DNA of 64,000 nucleotides from an uncultured Roseburia sp. GTDB lineage: Bacteria; Bacillota; Clostridia; Lachnospirales; Lachnospiraceae. Each line of letters begins with the position of its first letter. Positions within the stretch are counted from its first letter, which is position 1. Location: assembly GCA_947383215.1 (NCBI GenBank), contig CANDCP010000010.1, positions 1-64,000 on the forward strand, written 5' to 3'. Both the position numbers and the translations under genes were made by a program. The notes beneath the pieces are model-generated. The model saw only the letters and a program-made list of their open reading frames with translations. It made no database searches and was not told the DNA's origin. Below, piece after piece: positions 17,176 to 25,939 of the stretch.

Positions 17176-17454
17176 ATGAAAAAAATCAGTTTAAATCATT
17201 TCAAGGAGAATGTCGTGGAGACATTAGAGCTGCCAAAAGATCTGATGTACGGCGCCATCTTGATCACGGCGACCGGAAGGCGGGAGCTATTGGTAGAAAA
17301 TTACAGAGGGATACTGGAATATACAACCGAGTGCATACGGCTTCAGGCAAAAGACTGCCGTGTCGCAATCAGCGGAAAATCCTTAAATATACAATATTAT
17401 ACAAATGAAGAGATGAAAATCAGCGGTATCATAAATTGTATTCAGTATGAATAG
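17176..17454 (+). CDS. yqfC: sporulation protein YqfC (YabP/YqfC family)
   Basis: 92 residues, small beta-rich protein with LPKDLMYGA, ENYRGILEYT and a C-terminal GIINCIQYE, as in YqfC. In Bacillus and clostridia yqfC-yqfD lie just upstream of phoH and yqfC is in the sigma-E regulon. The ATG at 17176 has no ribosome site; AAGGAG at 17203-17208 would instead serve an in-frame GTG at 17215 (79 residues). Family length favours the longer form. It is 8 bp upstream of yqfD. Confidence 0.85.
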   Translation: MKKISLNHFKENVVETLELPKDLMYGAILITATGRRELLVENYRGILEYTTECIRLQAKDCRVAISGKSLNIQYYTNEEMKISGIINCIQYE

Positions 17455-17462
17455 GAGAAGCT

Positions 17463-18707
17463 ATGCTTTTGTCCCTTGTAAAATACATATCCGGTTACCT
17501 GCGGGTTCAGGTGACGGGATATGCGCCGGAACGTTTTTTAAACTTGTGCGGCAACCATAATATTGTTATCTGGAATCTGCTTCGGATCGAAAACGGATAC
17601 GAATTTTTTATCAGTCTCAAAGCGTTTCGGGAATTAAAGCCGTTCTTAAAGAAAACGAAAACGACGGTACGCATTAAACAGCGCTTCGGATTTCCGTTCT
17701 GGCTGTTCCGTTATCGCAAAAGAAAATTGTTTTTTGGAGGAATCTGCATATTTTTCGCCTTTCTTTTTATCCTGTCCCGCTATATCTGGAATATCGAAAT
17801 TGTGGGGAACGTAAGCGTAACGGATGAGACGATTTTATCGTATCTCACGGAAAACGGTTACGGGTTCGGAACGAAAAAGGCAAAAATCGACTGTACAAAA
17901 CTGGAAGAAAAGATTCGGCTCGATTATTCGGAAATCATCTGGACTTCCGCGCAGATTTCCGGCACAAAGCTGACTATACAGATCAAAGAAAATCTGGTCA
18001 CGGGGGAAGCATCCGACGCGCAGGAAGACGGACCGAGGGATATCGTCGCGGATAAAGACGCCGTGATTGCCCGGATTGTCACAAGAGCGGGCGTCCCGCA
18101 GATTGTCGCAGGCGACGAGGTGAAAAAGGGAGACACTCTGGTAGTCGGGCGGATCGATATTATAGACGACAGCGGAGAGACCGTCGATTATAATTACACA
18201 AAATCGGACGCCGATATATACGGATATACTTCTTATACATATTCCGATTCTTTTCCGCTTACGTATCAGAAGAAACAGAATACGGGAAATGAGACAAAGC
18301 GTTATGGAATGGAATTCGGAGAACATCTGTTTCGAATTCCCTGGAAAAGTCCGGGATATGAAACGTGCGATAAAGCGACCGAGTACCTGCAATTAAATCT
18401 GTTTTCCGATTTCTATCTCCCCGTTACCCTGTGTGTAGACACTTACTCGGAATATGAAACGAAAACCTGTCATTATTCAAAAGAAGAGGCAAAAAAAGAG
18501 GCAAAGGCACATTTTTTGAACTATTTAAAAAAATTCAATGAAAAAGATATTCAAATTTTAGAAAAAAATGTTATGATAGATGTAAATGAAAAAAATTGTA
18601 GCGTAAGCGGAACCGTAAAAACCTGCGAAAAAATCGGAACCTATGTCCGTACAAAGGAAATTGAAAGTCCCGCAGATGAAAGGCCAAACACAGATGAGCT
18701 TGAGTGA
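17463..18707 (+). CDS. yqfD: sporulation protein YqfD
   Basis: 414 residues. An N-terminal cytoplasmic part is followed by one membrane helix (about residues 92-110, LFFGGICIFFAFLFILSRY) and a large extracytoplasmic part starting with a POTRA-like segment (NIEIVGNVSVTDETILSYL). This is the layout of YqfD, a mother-cell sporulation protein. AGGAGAAG precedes the ATG. The 3' end overlaps the start of phoH. Confidence 0.9.
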   Translation: MLLSLVKYISGYLRVQVTGYAPERFLNLCGNHNIVIWNLLRIENGYEFFISLKAFRELKPFLKKTKTTVRIKQRFGFPFWLFRYRKRKLFFGGICIFFAFLFILSRYIWNIEIVGNVSVTDETILSYLTENGYGFGTKKAKIDCTKLEEKIRLDYSEIIWTSAQISGTKLTIQIKENLVTGEASDAQEDGPRDIVADKDAVIARIVTRAGVPQIVAGDEVKKGDTLVVGRIDIIDDSGETVDYNYTKSDADIYGYTSYTYSDSFPLTYQKKQNTGNETKRYGMEFGEHLFRIPWKSPGYETCDKATEYLQLNLFSDFYLPVTLCVDTYSEYETKTCHYSKEEAKKEAKAHFLNYLKKFNEKDIQILEKNVMIDVNEKNCSVSGTVKTCEKIGTYVRTKEIESPADERPNTDELE

Positions 18708-19683
18708 AATTACAATGGAAATGCCGGCCAAACACATGATAAACGTGTTCGGACAATTTGATAAGCATTTAAAAAAAATTGAGCGCGCTCTTAATGTTAC
18801 AGTGGTAACCAGGGATGATTCCGTAAAAATCCTTGGAAACGAAGCAAATATTAAGAGCGCTTGCAGCGTATTTGAGCAGCTTGTAAAGCTTGCCGGTCGC
18901 GGAAACGAAATTACGGAGCAGAATGTTGATTATACCCTCGCGCTGCACCGCCAGGCAAAGGAATCTCTCATCGTCGAAATAGACAAGGATACAATCTGCC
19001 ACACCATAAACGGAAAACCCATAAAACCTAAGACACTGGGGCAAAAAACATATGTCGACGCAATCAGAGACAGAATGGTTGTGTTTGGGATCGGACCGGC
19101 CGGAACCGGAAAAACGTATCTTGCAATGGCGATGGCAATCACCGCGTTTAAAAATGAAGAGGTGGGAAGAATTATTTTGACGCGTCCGGCAATTGAAGCC
19201 GGAGAGAAGCTTGGATTTCTTCCGGGAGATCTGCAAAGCAAGGTAGATCCGTATTTAAGACCTTTATACGACGCGCTGTATCAGATTATGGGCGCGGAAA
19301 GTTTTCAGAAAAATATGGAAAAGGGATTGATAGAAGTGGCGCCTCTGGCATATATGCGGGGGCGGACCTTAGACAATGCGTTTATCATTCTGGATGAGGC
19401 GCAGAATACAACGCCTGCCCAGATGAAAATGTTTTTGACAAGAATCGGATTCGGCTCCAAAGTTGTAATTACCGGGGACGCAACGCAAAAAGATCTGGCG
19501 CCGCAGACAGTTTCCGGTCTCGACGTTGCCTTAAGAGTGTTAAAAAAAGTGGACGAGATTGCGGTTTGTCCGCTGACCAGCGCAGATGTTGTCAGACACC
19601 CGCTTGTCCAAAAAATCGTGACGGCTTATGAGGATTATGAGAGTAAAATAAAAAACAGGCAGAAAAAACGGGTGAGAAAATGA
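18694..19683 (+). CDS. phoH: PhoH family ATPase/ribonuclease
   Basis: About 329 residues. N-terminal KH-like segment, then Walker A GPAGTGKT, IILTRPAIEAGEKLGFLPGD and Walker B AFIILDEAQNTT, typical PhoH. PhoH proteins are RNA-directed ATPases often placed next to ybeY and implicated in rRNA maturation. The start is uncertain: ATGs at 18676 and 18694 both overlap yqfD; the second has GAAAGG 10 nt upstream. The stop overlaps the next ORF by 4 bp (ATGA). Confidence 0.93.
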   Translation: MSLSEITMEMPAKHMINVFGQFDKHLKKIERALNVTVVTRDDSVKILGNEANIKSACSVFEQLVKLAGRGNEITEQNVDYTLALHRQAKESLIVEIDKDTICHTINGKPIKPKTLGQKTYVDAIRDRMVVFGIGPAGTGKTYLAMAMAITAFKNEEVGRIILTRPAIEAGEKLGFLPGDLQSKVDPYLRPLYDALYQIMGAESFQKNMEKGLIEVAPLAYMRGRTLDNAFIILDEAQNTTPAQMKMFLTRIGFGSKVVITGDATQKDLAPQTVSGLDVALRVLKKVDEIAVCPLTSADVVRHPLVQKIVTAYEDYESKIKNRQKKRVRK

Positions 19684-20864
19684 TAAAAGAAAAAAACTTT
19701 TCCTTTAAAAGAGTGCGCCGGCTGCTTCTGATGACTGCCGGGACAATAATTTTTACGATTTTACTGGCGTTTCGTTTTCAGTTTTGGATGGATATCGCGA
19801 TTGCCCTGACGCTGCTTCAGCTTATGTTTTTCCCCGTTTTTCTCGCGTTTCTGGAATCTGAACGGATCGGCGGACGGCTGAATGGAAATCAGGCCGACAG
19901 CTATCGAATCTTATGTCCGTCGTTCCTTTGCGTGCTGCTCCTGTATTTTATATTTACATTTTTTCCAGCGTACCTTGCGCCGGTTCTGATTCCGGCCGTT
20001 TGGATAACCGCCGTTTCAAATCCCGCGGTTGGCGCGGTCGTCAGCGTTTACCTGAATTTGTTTTTGTGTATGATGTCCGAATGCAGCTATTACGAGCTCG
20101 CATATTATATTCTGATCTCGCTGGTCGGCGTTTTGGCCGCGTCATGGCTTGAAAAGAAGAAAAACAGAGTGAGCCTTAGTTTCATCCTGTTTGCAACCTC
20201 GCTCGTCTTTCCGGAACTGTTCTATTATCTGGCGACCTTTCAGAGGAATCCGACTCTTATGAAGGGGGGAGCCGTATGCGGGGCGGCGGCAGTTTTATTT
20301 TCCATGATGTTTTTTCAGAAAATAAACGGACAGGCAAAAGCGGAAGACGAACATAACCTCAAAGAGATAATCGAACCGGCGTATCCGCTCGCCAAAGAAC
20401 TGAAGGCGTATTCGCAGGTAGACTATCTTCACGCGCAGAATGTCTCTAAGACGGCGTATCAATGCGCCCTGTTAATCCAGGCGGACGCGGACGTGGCGGC
20501 GGCGGCAGGATTTTACTACCGGCTTGGCAAAATTGAGGGCGAGCCGTTTGTGGCAAACGGCGTGGCGCGCGCGCAGGCAAACTGCCTGCCGGAAAGCGTC
20601 GTTCAGATACTGGCGGAATATAACGGGGAAGAGCGTCTGCCAAGCACGAAGGAGTCTGCGATCGTACATATGGTTGACGCTGTCATTGCGAAGTTTGAGC
20701 TGCTTGATAAAGATACCCTGTCAAGCGCATGGAACCATAATATCGTAATTTATCAGACTCTGGATGAAAAATCTTCCTCCGGAATTTATGACGAGTCCGG
20801 ACTCAGCATGAACCAGTATCTGAAAATCCGTGAATATCTGGTGAAAGGGGTGACGCTGTTATGA
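19680..20864 (+). CDS. shortened PgpH/YqfF-like 7TM protein with degenerate HD domain
   Basis: 394 residues in the position where Firmicutes carry yqfF/pgpH (about 700 residues, c-di-AMP phosphodiesterase) between phoH and ybeY. It keeps about six or seven hydrophobic helices (residues 15-215) but lacks the long extracytoplasmic domain. The cytoplasmic part resembles the 7TM-HD HD domain (DYLHAQNVSKTA, GFYYRLGKI, PSTKESAIVHMVDAV). However the catalytic YHDIGK is YRLGK (R281, L282), the HH pair is missing (AEYNGE), and only H251 remains. It is therefore probably inactive as a phosphodiesterase. It overlaps both neighbours by 4 bp, so expression is tightly coupled. Confidence 0.75.
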   Translation: MIKEKNFSFKRVRRLLLMTAGTIIFTILLAFRFQFWMDIAIALTLLQLMFFPVFLAFLESERIGGRLNGNQADSYRILCPSFLCVLLLYFIFTFFPAYLAPVLIPAVWITAVSNPAVGAVVSVYLNLFLCMMSECSYYELAYYILISLVGVLAASWLEKKKNRVSLSFILFATSLVFPELFYYLATFQRNPTLMKGGAVCGAAAVLFSMMFFQKINGQAKAEDEHNLKEIIEPAYPLAKELKAYSQVDYLHAQNVSKTAYQCALLIQADADVAAAAGFYYRLGKIEGEPFVANGVARAQANCLPESVVQILAEYNGEERLPSTKESAIVHMVDAVIAKFELLDKDTLSSAWNHNIVIYQTLDEKSSSGIYDESGLSMNQYLKIREYLVKGVTLL

Positions 20865-21358
20865 CATTGCTTTTTGAAAACGAGACAGAAACCGACTTCC
20901 CGTTTGACTATAAAGCGCTTGCAAACGAAGTGATTTCATACATTACAGAGCGTGAGGCATTTCCGTATGAAGCGGAGATTAACCTGATGCTTGTAGACGA
21001 AGATGCGATTCGGGAAATCAATCGGGAATACAGAGGCATCGACCGCCCGACGGACGTCTTATCCTTTCCGCTGCTCGACTATCCGGCTCCCGGAGCTTTC
21101 GACAGCGTCGGAGAGGACGTGATAAACAATTTTAATCCCGATACGGGAGAAATCATGCTGGGGGATATCATCCTCTGCGCGCCGAAAATTTATGCGCAGG
21201 CAGAAGAATTCGGCCACAGCGTAAAGCGTGAGTTTGCATTTCTTATTGTACATAGTATGCTGCACCTGTTCGGTTACGACCATATTGAAAAGGAAGAAGC
21301 CGCATACATGGAAAAAAAACAGAAAGAAATTTTGGATGAAATGAAAATACAACGATGA
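20861..21358 (+). CDS. ybeY: endoribonuclease YbeY (16S rRNA maturation)
   Basis: 165 residues. Zinc-binding HxxxHxxxxxH motif as H131, H135, H141 in HSMLHLFGYDH, and the upstream RPTDVLSFPL signature at 62-71. YbeY acts in 16S 3'-end processing and 70S quality control. Starts within the stop of the HD-like gene (ATGA overlap) in the phoH-ybeY run. Confidence 0.95.
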   Translation: MTLLFENETETDFPFDYKALANEVISYITEREAFPYEAEINLMLVDEDAIREINREYRGIDRPTDVLSFPLLDYPAPGAFDSVGEDVINNFNPDTGEIMLGDIILCAPKIYAQAEEFGHSVKREFAFLIVHSMLHLFGYDHIEKEEAAYMEKKQKEILDEMKIQR

Positions 21359-21373
21359 ATGGAGGAAAAGGAC

Positions 21374-22495
21374 ATGAAAAAATTGACAGTATCCGCGTTT
21401 CTGATATGCGCATGTCTTGGATTTGCATTTACAGGATGTAAGAAAAAAGAAGAAGCGCCGAAAGATACAGAGACAGAACAGCTGGTAGAGGAGGAAAGCG
21501 AACGTGAGACCGAGGACGCGGCCAAGCGCTTAAAGGGCCGAAATCTTCTGACCGGAGAGCCGATGGACGAAAAAACGGCGGCAAAGCGCCCGCTTGCCAT
21601 AATGATCGGAAATACGGTGGACGCGCTGCCGCAGTACGGCACGGCTCCGGCCGACGTTTTGTATGAGGTTCCGGTAGAGGGCGGTATCACAAGGCTTATG
21701 GGAATTTATCAGGACTATTCCGATATTGAAAGAATCGGTTCCGTCCGCAGCTGCCGCCACTATTTTGCATATTATGCGGTAGAATTTGACGCCATTTATA
21801 TGCATTACGGGCAGGCGATTTACGCGGAACCGCTGCTGGCAAGCGGCCTTGTCGACGATTTAAACGGGTTGGACGGCAAAATAGACAGCCTTGCGTTTAC
21901 CCGCGACAGCTCGCGCAAGGCTCCCCACAACGCGTTTACTTCAACCGAGGGGATTGACGCGGCAATTGCGTACAGAGAGCACAGAACGGAGTATGAAGAT
22001 ACATTTACGGGTCATTACCAGTTTGCGGCCGACGGCGAGAGCGTGGACTTAGCCGACGGTGCGGACGCCGTTGTCGTACAGCCGGGTTATCCGTTAAACA
22101 AACCGTGGTTTGTCTATGATGATGAAGAAGGGCTTTACTACCGTTTTCAGTTTAAAGACAAACACATAGACGCCAACAATAATGAGCAGCTGAAATTTAA
22201 AAACATCATTTTCCAATATTCAGATTACTCGGTTTTAGACGCCGCCAAAGGGTATCTCGATGTAAGCGCTTCGGGAACGGGCGACGGAAAATTTATTACA
22301 AACGGCAAATGCATTGACATCACATGGAAGAAAGAGGATGACAATGCGCCTGCGCGCTACTATGACGCCGACGGAAATGAAATTACGCTGAATCAGGGAA
22401 AGACGTGCGTATGTATTGTCTTAAATGACGCCGTAAAGCGCGTGGGCGTCTATGCAACGGAAGCAGAATTTGAAGAAGCGAAGGCGGCAAACTAA
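21374..22495 (+). CDS. DUF3048 lipoprotein (YerB-like)
   Basis: 373 residues from the ATG preceded by GGAGGAAAAGGAC; an earlier in-frame ATG at 21359 lies before the ribosome site. The N-terminus MKKLTVSAFLICACLGFAFTGC is a lipoprotein signal with cysteine at about 22, followed by a charged Glu/Lys linker. The body has DUF3048 features (RPLAIMIGN, YEVPVEGGITRLMGIYQD, RIGSVRSCRHYF, HYGQAIYA). YerB-type proteins are surface lipoproteins of unknown function. Next to ybeY by 15 bp. Confidence 0.88.
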   Translation: MKKLTVSAFLICACLGFAFTGCKKKEEAPKDTETEQLVEEESERETEDAAKRLKGRNLLTGEPMDEKTAAKRPLAIMIGNTVDALPQYGTAPADVLYEVPVEGGITRLMGIYQDYSDIERIGSVRSCRHYFAYYAVEFDAIYMHYGQAIYAEPLLASGLVDDLNGLDGKIDSLAFTRDSSRKAPHNAFTSTEGIDAAIAYREHRTEYEDTFTGHYQFAADGESVDLADGADAVVVQPGYPLNKPWFVYDDEEGLYYRFQFKDKHIDANNNEQLKFKNIIFQYSDYSVLDAAKGYLDVSASGTGDGKFITNGKCIDITWKKEDDNAPARYYDADGNEITLNQGKTCVCIVLNDAVKRVGVYATEAEFEEAKAAN

Positions 22496-22513
22496 ATTTG
22501 AGGGCTATTTTTT

Positions 22514-24196
22514 ATGGGTAATTCGAAGAAAAAAACGGAATCGAACGTGCTGGTACAGGGGTCAATCCTTGCGGTTGCCTCTCTGCTAAGCCGCATCATC
22601 GGGCTTTTATATAACATTCCGTTGACCAATATTATCGGAGATAAAGGAAACAATTATTACGCGACGGCGTATGACCTGTACAGTATGCTCCTTTTAATTT
22701 CCTCTTACAGTCTGCCGTTAGCAGTCTCTAAGCTGGTGTCGGTGCGCGTCTCAAGGGGACAGCGCAGAAACGCGTACAAAGTGTTCAAAGGCGCGCTGAT
22801 GCTTGCGGTGGTCTCCGGCGGGGCGGCTTCTCTGATTTTATATCTGGGAGCCGGTTACTTTACGACAAAGGTGTTTCTGACGCCGCTTAGTATTTTCGCC
22901 TTAAAGGTAATCGCTCCCACGATATTTGTCGTGGCCGTTTTAGGCGTTATCCGCGGTTTTTTTCAGGGACTCGGAACCATGATGCCGAGCGCGGTATCTC
23001 AAATTGTAGAACAGGTTTTCAACGCGATTGTCAGCGTGGCCGCCGCGTTTCTTTTATATGGATACGGAGAGCGCATCGGCGCCGTCCTTGGGAATGCGCA
23101 GGAGTATTCGGCGGCGTACGGCGCTGCGGGAGGCGCGCTTGGAACCAATATCGGCGCCGTCTTTTCCCTTCTCTTTGTCGGGTTTTTGTTTTTTGCGTAC
23201 AAAGGAATCTTTAAGCGCCAGATGCGCCGGGATAAAAACCGCCAAAAAGAGAGCTACGGCGATATCTTCCGCGTGCTTTTGATTACGATTATCCCGGTCT
23301 TGCTGAGCACGACCGTATACAATATCAGCTCCATCTTAGACAACGGTATTTTTAAACACGTATCGGCGCTGCAGGGGTACGACGCAAACGACGTTGGAAT
23401 CTGGTGGGGAATTTTCGTCCGAAAATACAAGACCATTATCAATATCCCGATCTCAATCGCCTCGGCAATGGCGGCGTCCTGCGTGCCAAGCCTTACGGCG
23501 GCATACGCCGTCAAGGATAAGGCCGCGGTGAAGGATCAAATCAATACATCCGTCCGGTTTATTATGGTTATCGCGTTCCCGTGCGCCGTAGGCGTGGGCG
23601 TTTTGGCCTCTCCGATTATGCAGCTGTTGTTTCATGACAGTTCGGCAATTTCGGCGGGGATCTTAAGAAGCGGAGCCATTGCAATTGTATTTTATTCCCT
23701 GTCGACGCTTTCAAACGGTCTTCTCCAGGGCATAAACCGTATGAGCGAGCCGGTAAAAAACGCCTTGATTGCATTGGTATTACATATCGTATGCCTTCTT
23801 GTTATGATGTTCGGTCTTCATATGGATATCTATGCAGTCGTATACGCAAATGCGATTTTTGCGCTTCTGATGTGTGTCCTCAACGCGATATCCATACGAA
23901 AATTCAGCGGTTACAGACAGGAAATCGTCAAAACATTTCTTGCGCCGCTCTGCGCCTCGGTTGTGATGGGCGTGATCGTGTATCTATTGTATACCGCTTT
24001 GGATTTGCTTCTCGCCAAAGCGCTGTCCGGTACGGTCTGCAATGCAATTGCCACCGTCATGTCAATTTTGCTGGGAGCCGTATGTTACTTTATCAGCCTT
24101 CTGTTGATGAAGGGATTAAATCAGAAAGAACTGTCGCGTTTTCCAAAAGGCAGGCTCCTCGTTCGGATTGCCCTGAAACTGCATTTGTTAAAATAA
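22514..24196 (+). CDS. MurJ/SpoVB-like polysaccharide or lipid II flippase
   Basis: 560 residues, 14 predicted hydrophobic segments, MOP superfamily. The N-terminal VQGSILAVASLLSRIIGLLYNIPLTNIIG and later GFFQGLGTMMPSAVSQIVEQ are shared with YtgP/SpoVB proteins. Such proteins move lipid-linked wall precursors across the membrane; SpoVB acts in spore cortex synthesis. The gene lies between the DUF3048 lipoprotein and a BofC-like gene, which fits a sporulation or wall role, but vegetative YtgP function is equally possible. Confidence 0.88.
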   Translation: MGNSKKKTESNVLVQGSILAVASLLSRIIGLLYNIPLTNIIGDKGNNYYATAYDLYSMLLLISSYSLPLAVSKLVSVRVSRGQRRNAYKVFKGALMLAVVSGGAASLILYLGAGYFTTKVFLTPLSIFALKVIAPTIFVVAVLGVIRGFFQGLGTMMPSAVSQIVEQVFNAIVSVAAAFLLYGYGERIGAVLGNAQEYSAAYGAAGGALGTNIGAVFSLLFVGFLFFAYKGIFKRQMRRDKNRQKESYGDIFRVLLITIIPVLLSTTVYNISSILDNGIFKHVSALQGYDANDVGIWWGIFVRKYKTIINIPISIASAMAASCVPSLTAAYAVKDKAAVKDQINTSVRFIMVIAFPCAVGVGVLASPIMQLLFHDSSAISAGILRSGAIAIVFYSLSTLSNGLLQGINRMSEPVKNALIALVLHIVCLLVMMFGLHMDIYAVVYANAIFALLMCVLNAISIRKFSGYRQEIVKTFLAPLCASVVMGVIVYLLYTALDLLLAKALSGTVCNAIATVMSILLGAVCYFISLLLMKGLNQKELSRFPKGRLLVRIALKLHLLK

Positions 24197-24251
24197 TTCT
24201 CTCCGGTATAAAATTCAGGAAAAATGTGGATACTGTTTGTGGGTGATAATT

Positions 24252-24641
24252 ATGAACAGAACAAACCGTATCCGCATTTTTTACGCGACAACCGTATTAT
24301 CCGTTTTTCTCTGTCTGTTTCTCGGCTACGAGTTGATCGAGGAGATTCGTATAAACCGCAATGTCCAGAAAGAGACAAAGGCCCATACGAACGTGGAAAA
24401 TGACGGGAGCGTTACAGAAGAAGCCACAGAAATTGCAATGATGAAAGCGCCGTACGACTACGTGATTACGGCGGAAGAGGGATATCTCGTCGTCTATAAA
24501 AAGGATTTGGAAACCGTCTACATGTACACATCCATCCGTATGGAAGAGCTTCCGGACGATCTGCAAAAAGAGATTGAGACAGGAAAGATGTTTTCGGATT
24601 TAAACGAGCTCTACGATTTTCTGGAAAATTATTCCAGTTAG
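24252..24641 (+). CDS. BofC C-terminal-domain-like membrane protein
   Basis: About 129 residues. One N-terminal membrane helix (residues about 8-27) and a small extracytoplasmic domain (YDYVITAEEGYLVVYKK, IRMEELPDDLQKEIE, ELYDFLENYSS) that resembles the C-terminal domain of BofC, the forespore inhibitor of SpoIVB signalling in Bacillus. The N-terminal BofC domain is missing. The start ATG follows GGGTGAT; an earlier in-frame start adds five residues. Role in sporulation is an inference from fold and neighbours. Confidence 0.7.
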   Translation: MNRTNRIRIFYATTVLSVFLCLFLGYELIEEIRINRNVQKETKAHTNVENDGSVTEEATEIAMMKAPYDYVITAEEGYLVVYKKDLETVYMYTSIRMEELPDDLQKEIETGKMFSDLNELYDFLENYSS

Positions 24642-24653
24642 GAAGCCCGGTGT

Positions 24654-24682
24654 TTGACACGGGACGCGGATAGGGGTATACT
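24654..24682 (+). promoter_or_regulatory. consensus sigma-A promoter giving a probable leaderless mRNA
   Basis: TTGACA (24654-24659), 17-bp spacer, TATACT (24677-24682). The start codon of the next gene begins at 24689, 7 bp after the -10 box, exactly where transcription should start. Confidence 0.7.
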
Positions 24683-24688
24683 TGAAAT

Positions 24689-25939
24689 ATGAAGCGGAAG
24701 AAAAATTTTCATGAGATTATTGTAGTGGGCGCGGGCGCAGCCGGAATGACGGCGGCAATTTTCGCCGCGAAAGAAGGCGCGGACGTTTTGATACTGGAAC
24801 ACATGGAAACGGCGGGAAAAAAGATTCTCGCGACGGGAAATGGAAAATGCAATTATACGAACAGCAGGCAGGGCGTCGAAAATTATTATGGCGACGACCC
24901 TGCATTTGTGTTGCCGGTAATGGAGCAATTCTCGTTTGACGATACGCTTTCTTTTTTTGACGAGCTCGGAATCTACCCGAAAGAAAAAAACGGTTATTAC
25001 TATCCGGCTAGCGAACAGGCTTCCTGCGTGCGGGAGGTGCTCTTAAGACAGTTAGACCTTCTCGGTGTAAACATCGTTTATAACTGCGGAATCCGTTCGA
25101 TTGAAAGACAAAAGGACGCGTTTTGTTTTGAGACGAAATCCGGATACCTTTACAGCAGGCTCTGTCTGATGGCGACCGGAGGATGCGCCGCCAAAAAAAC
25201 CGGGAGCGACGGAAGCGGTTTTTTGTATCCTCAAAAAATGGGACATCGTATTATCGACGTCGTTCCCGCTCTCGTCCAATTGCAGGGAAAAGAGTCATTT
25301 TTTAAAGAAATTGCAGGAATTCGTGCAGAAGCTGTGATAAAATTATACATAGACGGCCGCCTGGCCGCAACGGAGTCCGGGGAGCTTCAATTGACGGATT
25401 TCGGCATCTCGGGAATCCCTGTTTTCCAGCTGAGCCGGCTTGCGGCAAAGGCATTAAAAAAACGACAAAACGTTTGCGCGCAGATTAATTTTTCACCGAA
25501 TCTTGCGGAGGAAGAGCTAAAAAAAATACTGGCTCGCCGCTTTGACAGAGCCGGGATAGACGCCGCCGGCGCTCTTTTGGGAATGTATAACCGAAAACTG
25601 ATCCCTCTTTTTTTGCGCCTTGCAAGGATCGATGAGAAAACAGACGCCGAAAACGTAAGTTCAAAACAGCTTGCCGGCCTTGCCGGAGTCATCCGCAAGT
25701 TTCGCGTCAGTATTATCGGAACCAAAAAATTCGATACCGCCCAGGCAACCGCGGGCGGTATCGATACAAAAGAGATTGACAATAAAACCCTGGAGTCAAA
25801 GCTTGTCCGCGGTCTGTACTTTGCGGGAGAAATGATCGATATAGACGGAAGATGCGGCGGCTACAACCTGCAGTGGGCGTGGTCGAGCGGATATGTTGCG
25901 GGGACGAGCGCCGCAAGAAAGATAAGGGAGAGCGTATGA
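24689..25939 (+). CDS. NAD(P)/FAD-dependent flavoprotein, HI0933/BaiN family
   Basis: 416 residues. N-terminal FAD-binding GAGAAG at 14-19, AGKKILATGNGKCNYTN at 43-59 and the C-terminal FAGEMIDIDGRCGGYNLQWAW signature define the HI0933-like family (TIGR00275). BaiN in clostridia reduces bile-acid intermediates, but most members have no known substrate and the bile-acid role should not be assumed here. There is no Shine-Dalgarno upstream and the promoter sits so close that translation is probably leaderless. Overlaps the next gene by ATGA. Confidence 0.9.
   Translation: MKRKKNFHEIIVVGAGAAGMTAAIFAAKEGADVLILEHMETAGKKILATGNGKCNYTNSRQGVENYYGDDPAFVLPVMEQFSFDDTLSFFDELGIYPKEKNGYYYPASEQASCVREVLLRQLDLLGVNIVYNCGIRSIERQKDAFCFETKSGYLYSRLCLMATGGCAAKKTGSDGSGFLYPQKMGHRIIDVVPALVQLQGKESFFKEIAGIRAEAVIKLYIDGRLAATESGELQLTDFGISGIPVFQLSRLAAKALKKRQNVCAQINFSPNLAEEELKKILARRFDRAGIDAAGALLGMYNRKLIPLFLRLARIDEKTDAENVSSKQLAGLAGVIRKFRVSIIGTKKFDTAQATAGGIDTKEIDNKTLESKLVRGLYFAGEMIDIDGRCGGYNLQWAWSSGYVAGTSAARKIRESV

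Noticed and set aside
23791..24246. 151-codon frame overlapping the end of the flippase gene
   Set aside because: Out-of-frame shadow on the same strand with no ribosome site or domain.
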